Shown piece after piece: positions 1 to 6,535 of a stretch of DNA of 6,535 nt (positions are counted from its first letter, which is position 1; each line of letters starts with the position of its first letter). The stretch comes from SG8-40 sp050050435 (GTDB lineage Bacteria > Pseudomonadota > Gammaproteobacteria > Burkholderiales > Eutrophovitaceae): NCBI GenBank assembly GCA_050050435.1, contig JASFUE010000190.1:1-6535 (forward strand), given 5' to 3'. The notes below the pieces were generated by a model. The model did no database searches. It was not told the origin of the DNA and saw only the letters and a list, made by a program, of their open reading frames with translations. The position numbers and the translations under genes were made by a program.

Positions 1-439
1 CGTCGCAGAAAATAATGAACCGGTACGGGGCCTGGGCAACCATGTCGACTATGTCGGGAAGATCGTGCAGGTCGTGCTTTTCAACCTCGATCAACCTCAG
101 GTTCTTGCTAGCGAACTTGTTCAGTACCGCCTTGACCAGCGACGACTTGCCGGTACCCTTGGCACCTGTCAGAAGAACATTGTTGGCGGGGGCGCCTTCA
201 ACGAACTGTCGCGTATTCTGATCGATCAATTGCTTTTGCTCGGAAATTCCCTGCAAATCGCTCAGTCGAATCTTGTGTAAATGCGTCACCGGCTGCAACA
301 AACCGCTATTTCCCTGCCGACGCCAACGGTAAGCCGGGGAACTCTTCCAGTCAGGCGCTTCAGGTGGCCGGGGAAGGATACGCTCGACACGCTCGAGGAT
401 TGCATCCAGCTTTCGAATAACAGGTTCCCAGTCAGTCAC
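1..439 (-). CDS. DUF815-family P-loop ATPase, N-terminal part (3' end outside the window)
   Basis: I translated this gene by hand; it opens at GTG (439-437) and runs without a stop to the window edge, giving 146 visible residues beginning VTDWEPVIRKLDAILERVER. A Walker A motif, GAKGTGKSS, lies at residues 92-100, and a hydrophobic strand ending in FIIFCD (141-146) looks like the start of Walker B. The arrangement of a charged helical N-terminus, a short linker, then TGAKGTGKSSLVKA matches the DUF815 family of AAA-type ATP-binding proteins. Members are usually nearly 300 residues, so about half is missing here. The cellular role of the family is not established. The start lies 2 bases after the argJ stop, with a GGAG ribosome-binding site inside the end of argJ, so it is very probably co-transcribed and perhaps translationally coupled. 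An ATG at 441-439 overlaps the GTG but reads straight into TGA and cannot be the start. Confidence 0.88.
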   Translation of the reverse strand, partial: MTDWEPVIRKLDAILERVERILPRPPEAPDWKSSPAYRWRRQGNSGLLQPVTHLHKIRLSDLQGISEQKQLIDQNTRQFVEGAPANNVLLTGAKGTGKSSLVKAVLNKFASKNLRLIEVEKHDLHDLPDIVDMVAQAPYRFIIFCD

Positions 440-441
440 AT

Positions 442-1668
442 CTAGCTCCGGTAATCCGCGTTGATACTGACATATTCATGTGACAGGTCGCTGGTCCACA
501 CCGTCGTCTGCGCCGAACCACGGTTGAGCTTGACGCGAACCGTGATCTCCGACTGATCCATCACCGCCTGGGCATCCTCTTCCCGGTAGCCCGGCGCCCG
601 GCCGCCACCGCTGGCAACGAGCACCTCGCCAAGATAGAGTTCCAACGCGTTGACATCGAGATCGCCAACGCCCGCGTAGCCGATGGCCGCAAGTATTCGC
701 CCGAGGTTTGGGTCGGACGCAAAAAAAGCGGTCTTTACCAGCGGCGAATGCGCAATGGCGTAGGCGATCGCCCGGCATTCGGCCTCATCGCGCCCGCTCT
801 CAACCCGGACCGTGATGAACTTTGAAGCGCCTTCAGCATCGCGGATCAGCATCTGCGCAAGTTCCACAGAGACTTCGGTGACAGCATCCTGCAATTTCGA
901 GAACGCCTCGCCGCCAAGTCCCACGGTCTGCGAATATCCGGAACTTCCAGCAGCAATCAGGACGAGGCTGTCGTTGGTCGAGGTATCCCCGTCGACGGTT
1001 ACACAGTTGAAACTGCGCTGGCTGGCGTAGGCGATCATGGCCTGCAATGCATCAGGTGCAACGGCAGCGTCAGTGGCGACGAAACCGAGCATCGTTGCCA
1101 TGTCGGGACGGATCATGCCCGAGCCTTTTGCCATGCCAGTCACGGTCACCTTGTGTGCGCCAAATTCAATGACCCGCGATACCGCCTTTGGCACGGTGTC
1201 CGTGGTCATGATTGCTTCGGCAGCATCGAGCCACGCTGTTTCGGATAATGAACCGACGCACTGCGGTAATGCAGCAACGATGCGATCGACTGGCAGATCT
1301 TCCATGATGACACCGGTCGAGAATGGCAAAACAGCGTAGCCGTCACAATCCAGCAACGCGCCTACCGCCTGGCACACGCGAGTTGCGCGCGTCAAACCAT
1401 CCTGACCAGTCCCCGCATTGGCACAACCGGTGTTGACCACGAGTGCGCGCGGCATCGTACGCGCCAGGTGTTTCTTTGCAATCATCACCGGGGCGGCTAG
1501 AAATCGATTGCGGGTGAAGACACCAGCCACCGTTGCATTCTGCGGCAACGAAATCACCAGCAAATCCTTGCGCCCGGCTTTTCTAACCCCGGCACTGGTC
1601 ACGCCCAGACGTACGCCCGCGATCGGGCGTAACGATTCTGCTTGGGGCGCTGTCAGATTGACCGGCAT
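442..1668 (-). CDS. argJ: Glutamate N-acetyltransferase / amino-acid acetyltransferase ArgJ
   Basis: This is a full-length 408-residue ArgJ, the usual size for the family. ArgJ moves the acetyl group from N-acetylornithine to glutamate, recycling it in arginine biosynthesis; bifunctional members also make N-acetylglutamate from acetyl-CoA. The proenzyme cuts itself between Ala and Thr in the ATML motif; here DMATML puts the cut between A191 and T192, with T192 becoming the new N-terminal nucleophile of the beta chain. The STGVIME motif (S117-E123) supplies the Thr-Gly pair that forms the oxyanion hole. The SDPNLGRI segment (318-325) and the C-terminal EYVSINADYRS are also typical. Whether this copy is bifunctional cannot be told from sequence. 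ATG at 1668 lies 18 bases after the secA stop, with no strong ribosome-binding site between, so it is probably in one transcript with secA. Confidence 0.97.
   Translation of the reverse strand: MPVNLTAPQAESLRPIAGVRLGVTSAGVRKAGRKDLLVISLPQNATVAGVFTRNRFLAAPVMIAKKHLARTMPRALVVNTGCANAGTGQDGLTRATRVCQAVGALLDCDGYAVLPFSTGVIMEDLPVDRIVAALPQCVGSLSETAWLDAAEAIMTTDTVPKAVSRVIEFGAHKVTVTGMAKGSGMIRPDMATMLGFVATDAAVAPDALQAMIAYASQRSFNCVTVDGDTSTNDSLVLIAAGSSGYSQTVGLGGEAFSKLQDAVTEVSVELAQMLIRDAEGASKFITVRVESGRDEAECRAIAYAIAHSPLVKTAFFASDPNLGRILAAIGYAGVGDLDVNALELYLGEVLVASGGGRAPGYREEDAQAVMDQSEITVRVKLNRGSAQTTVWTSDLSHEYVSINADYRS
446..449 (-). promoter_or_regulatory. Shine-Dalgarno site for the DUF815 ATPase gene
   Basis: The minus strand reads GGAG, then a 6-base spacer CTAGAT, then GTG. 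The site lies within the last sense codons of argJ and supports the GTG at 439 as the true start. Its position suggests that ribosomes finishing argJ could re-initiate here. Confidence 0.6.
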
Positions 1669-1686
1669 CGTCGAACGGAACTGCGC

Positions 1687-4413
<2,727 letters not shown>

Positions 4414-4528
4414 GTACCGCGATCTGCAGTTATCACCGTATTGAATAAGCGCGGAAGTCTAACACGTTGACCACCCTCAGACCGCCAGGCAAGGGCATCC
4501 TGACCGCTGCAAACGCCGGCCGGAATCC
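4414..4528 (-). other. Spacer between the capA-like gene and secA
   Basis: This 115-base interval should carry the secA leader. On the minus strand I see no good pair of -35 and -10 hexamers and no GC-rich hairpin followed by a T-run. A short direct repeat beginning GCGGTC occurs twice. There is no SecM-type gene, the leader that controls secA in enteric bacteria. Either secA is read through from upstream or its promoter is too degenerate to see by eye. Confidence 0.4.
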
Positions 4529-5662
4529 TCAGTTGGCGAGCTGCTCCTCGAGGTCGGCTGCCCGCAGCCAGCGCAGGTATGCGCGGTAGGCGCTGCCATC
4601 GTGCTCAGGGCCCGGGGGCAGGAGCATTCCTTCGGAGAACAAAGGCGGCTTTTGCGACAGGTCATACAGCAGATACAGGGCCCGGCGCCGGCGATCGATC
4701 GCCGGCAAATGCTCGCCGGTAAAACGCACCGGGCGAAAGTCCACCCGCCGCAACCATCCGTCCTCATCCAGCGTGATGTCGAGGATGATCGAGACTGCCG
4801 CCGCCCGCTTTGTCGAAAAAGCCTGATAGCCAACGAAGTTACCCAGGGAATAGACGATCAGCTTCTTGCCATAGCATTCCACGCCGCGCACGACATGGGG
4901 GCCATGGCCCAGTACCAGATCCGCGCCTGATCTGACCGCCGTGCGGGCAAACTCGACCACGTTGCCCCTGTTTTCCCCAAGGTATTTTTCCTGTGCATCG
5001 TAGACCCGAAGGGCATCCGAGCCTTCGGCACCACCGTGAAAGGTCACGATTACGAGGCGGGCATTTCGTTTTGCTTCGCCAACCAGGCGTGCGAGCCGGC
5101 CAAGGTCGTGGATCGAATTGTGCATTCCAAGGTAGCTGAATCCGATCCAGGCTATTCGCACGCCCCTGATTTCCTGGTAAACGATTTCGTTCTTCAGACC
5201 GACGGCCAGCATCCCGTGTGAGCGAATAGCGTTCACGGTGTCGTCCAGGCCGACCTGCCCGAAATCCGAACTATGATTATTGGCCAGGTTGATGACGTTG
5301 AACCCGGCCGCGCGCAGGATCCCGGCAAAGCGCGGCGGCATGCGGAAGGCGAATTGCGTTCCGCGCGTCGGATCCTTGGTGGTGTCTTCGGAATCCGTCA
5401 GCGTTCCTTCGAGATTTCCGAATACGATGTCAGCCCCGGAGAGCGCGTCACCCACGCCCGCGAAAAACCGATTCTCCACGTCAGGTGGAATACGGTCCTC
5501 GGGCCACGTGGTACCAAGCACCATGTCGCCGACTGCCCTGATGGTGAAGGTTTCCCGCAAGTCCGGGAAAGTGGGGCTGGCGCCACACTCCATTGCGTAT
5601 CCGGGTGTACCGATGGTCAGGCCGACAAGGATCGAAAGCAGGGAAAACGATCGTACCAACAA
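4529..5662 (-). CDS. CapA-family protein (metallophosphoesterase fold), probably exported
   Basis: The 377-residue product belongs to the CapA / PGA_cap family, named after the Bacillus poly-gamma-glutamate capsule protein and built on a calcineurin-like metallophosphoesterase fold. The family's motifs appear in order: GDMVLG (45-50, Asp46), FGNLEGTLT (81-89, Asn83 and Glu85), NLANNHSSDFG (125-135, Asn129-His130), TFHGGAEG (207-214), GHGPHV (252-257, His253 and His256) and YSLGNF (271-276). These supply the Asp, Asn and His residues expected to bind two metals. The N-terminus has Arg4, a hydrophobic stretch (5-18) and a plausible signal peptidase I site after GYA (Ala23), suggesting periplasmic or surface location. 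The start codon is TTG (5662-5660), followed by a second TTG, with no clear ribosome-binding site; an upstream in-frame TGA limits the choice. Met24 would remove the signal peptide. No capB or capC is nearby, so a role in polyglutamate synthesis is not supported, and the substrate is unknown. Confidence 0.9.
   Translation of the reverse strand: MLVRSFSLLSILVGLTIGTPGYAMECGASPTFPDLRETFTIRAVGDMVLGTTWPEDRIPPDVENRFFAGVGDALSGADIVFGNLEGTLTDSEDTTKDPTRGTQFAFRMPPRFAGILRAAGFNVINLANNHSSDFGQVGLDDTVNAIRSHGMLAVGLKNEIVYQEIRGVRIAWIGFSYLGMHNSIHDLGRLARLVGEAKRNARLVIVTFHGGAEGSDALRVYDAQEKYLGENRGNVVEFARTAVRSGADLVLGHGPHVVRGVECYGKKLIVYSLGNFVGYQAFSTKRAAAVSIILDITLDEDGWLRRVDFRPVRFTGEHLPAIDRRRRALYLLYDLSQKPPLFSEGMLLPPGPEHDGSAYRAYLRWLRAADLEEQLAN
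4687..4706. repeat. Perfect 20-base palindrome inside the capA-like gene
   Basis: The half-site GCCGGCGATC is followed at once by its exact reverse complement GATCGCCGGC, with no spacer. It lies in coding sequence for the AIDRRR segment (residues 321-326) and contains two GATC sites. It does not extend further on either side. It may be a chance result of Arg and Asp codons in GC-rich DNA, and no function is assigned. Confidence 0.5.
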
Positions 5663-5716
5663 GCGAATATTACCGGGGAGGCGCGTTCAGTTCAGGTGAT
5701 GTGACCGGCTCAGTGC

Positions 5717-5734
5717 TCGCACGCCAGCATGCGA
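5717..5734 (-). other. Hairpin in the spacer upstream of the capA-like gene
   Basis: On the minus strand, TCGCATG and CGTGCGA flank a four-base CTGG loop, giving a 7-base-pair stem with one G-T wobble. It lies in the 130-base spacer between the M23 gene and the capA-like gene. A run of five T bases lies just before the hairpin in the direction of transcription, not after it, so it does not look like a standard intrinsic terminator. It could slow or protect the message, or be incidental. Confidence 0.35.
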
Positions 5735-5792
5735 CACAAAAACGCAGGTGCCGTTATCTGATGACGTAACCGCGCGGAAGGGCTGGTCGCTT

Positions 5793-6535
5793 CTAACGCG
5801 ACACGAGACGGGGCGAACCCGAATTTTTCTGCAGGTATTTGGCAGGGTTGACCGCCGCGCCGCGCACGCGAACTTCGAAGTGCAGGTGCGGCCCGGTCGA
5901 GCGCCCCGTACTGCCGACTTCGGCAACTTTCTGGCCAATCACGACGACGTCCCCTACTTTGACGTCCAGGTGCGATGCGTGAGCATACCGCGTCACCAGG
6001 CCGTTACCGTGATCGATCTCGACCAGGTTGCCATATTGCGGATGCCGGCCGGAATAGACCACGACACCAGCACCAGCAGCACGTATTGCCCGCCCCCTCG
6101 GTGACATGAAATCGATGCCCTCATGAAAGGTCCTGAGTCCGGTAAAAGGGTCGATACGCCAACCGAAATTGGACGAATACCAGTTGGTTTCGACCGGGAA
6201 CGAGGTCGGGACGAACTGCTGTTTCGCGTAACCGAGGAACAGCCTTGACTCGAGGGCACCAAGCTTGTCGGATCGGTCATCGAGGTCGCCGGCCAGTGCG
6301 TCGAGCTGGTCGGTCAATTCAGCATAGGAAAGCGGCTTGGCTTCAAGGCTGGGTGAAGGTCCACCACGAGCTGGGGTCTGCTCGAACATGAATTCTTTGG
6401 GATCCAGGCCGGCCAGCTTGCTCAAGCGCTCTCCCAGCGTATCCAGACGCGAAAGCTTGGCCTGCATTTCTCCCACACGTGCCGCCATCGTATTGAGGCT
6501 CTCGCGCAGGTAGGACTGGGTTCGTTTCGTCTGTT
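5793..6535 (-). CDS. M23-family (LytM domain) metallopeptidase, 5' end outside the window
   Basis: The frame is open from the window edge (first full codon at 6533) to TAG at 5795-5793, showing 246 residues; the true start is further upstream. Met at 6488 is internal: the residues before it (QTKRTQSYLRESLNT) continue the same helical pattern. The first 85 or so visible residues are rich in leucine and charge and probably form a coiled coil, split by a Pro/Gly-rich stretch. The C-terminal half is a LytM domain with FGWRIDPFTG, HEGID (His at 6125-6123, Asp at 6113-6111), YAH (His at 5981-5979) and HLHFEV (His at 5888-5886 and 5882-5880). These are the full zinc and catalytic set, so it should be an active peptidoglycan endopeptidase rather than an EnvC/NlpD-type degenerate activator. 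Homologues next to secA usually have an N-terminal membrane anchor; that part is not visible here. The domain is expected to act in the periplasm. Confidence 0.93.
   Translation of the reverse strand, partial: QTKRTQSYLRESLNTMAARVGEMQAKLSRLDTLGERLSKLAGLDPKEFMFEQTPARGGPSPSLEAKPLSYAELTDQLDALAGDLDDRSDKLGALESRLFLGYAKQQFVPTSFPVETNWYSSNFGWRIDPFTGLRTFHEGIDFMSPRGRAIRAAGAGVVVYSGRHPQYGNLVEIDHGNGLVTRYAHASHLDVKVGDVVVIGQKVAEVGSTGRSTGPHLHFEVRVRGAAVNPAKYLQKNSGSPRLVSR

Noticed and set aside
15..280. Plus-strand open frames at the start of the window (15-221 and 65-280)
   Set aside because: The minus strand here encodes the DUF815 ATPase with a clear Walker A motif; the plus-strand frames are its shadows.
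439..441. ATG directly after the argJ stop as start of the downstream gene
   Set aside because: The next codon is TGA; the overlapping GTG at 439 opens the real frame.
4433..4498. A 21-codon minus-strand reading frame just upstream of secA as a possible SecM-like leader peptide
   Set aside because: It has no well-spaced ribosome-binding site, no signal peptide and no arrest motif like that of SecM; a frame this short is expected by chance.
5751..5768. AACG-GCACCTG-CGTT followed by T bases as an intrinsic terminator after the M23 gene (actual span about 5737-5756)
   Set aside because: The stem is only four base pairs with a seven-base loop, too weak to call a terminator.
5687..5938. An 83-codon minus-strand frame overlapping the end of the M23 gene
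   Set aside because: Most of it lies in another frame of the M23 catalytic domain and the product is arginine- and serine-rich with no family features.

Overview
The window is a densely packed, moderately GC-rich bacterial chromosomal segment. All five genes lie on the minus strand, so transcription runs from position 6535 towards position 1. In that order they are: an M23-family metallopeptidase (5' end beyond the window), a CapA-like metallophosphoesterase-fold protein, the preprotein translocase ATPase SecA, the arginine biosynthesis acetyltransferase ArgJ, and the N-terminal half of a DUF815-type P-loop ATPase (3' end beyond the window). There are no rRNA or tRNA genes, insertion sequences, CRISPR arrays or phage genes, and no stretch above 300 bases lacks a gene.

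The order M23 peptidase - secA - argJ - DUF815 ATPase, together with the sequence character of the proteins, points to a gamma- or betaproteobacterium. Evidence includes a long SecA with a C-terminal CxCx8CH zinc motif, ArgJ with STGVIME and DMATML motifs, and a DUF815 gene directly behind argJ. From general knowledge, in many of these bacteria the M23 gene and secA sit just downstream of the division and envelope cluster ending in ftsZ-lpxC. That cluster is not in this window, so this is inference. I cannot name the species.

Region by region: positions 5793-6535 encode the LytM/M23 domain with all expected zinc ligands. Positions 5663-5792 are a 130-base spacer holding a small hairpin. Positions 4529-5662 encode the CapA-like protein, with a probable signal peptide and a TTG start. 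Positions 4414-4528 are a 115-base spacer in front of secA with no recognisable promoter, terminator or SecM-like leader. Positions 1687-4413 are secA. After 18 bases comes argJ (442-1668), and 2 bases after its stop codon the GTG start of the DUF815 ATPase (1-439).

Functionally, the upstream half is about the cell envelope: wall hydrolysis or hydrolase activation, a secreted CapA-fold protein, and protein export. The downstream half joins secA to arginine biosynthesis and an uncharacterised ATPase, probably through co-transcription rather than shared function. The least expected item is the CapA-like gene between the M23 gene and secA. I see no convincing novel multi-gene system; this is mostly a conserved housekeeping region.
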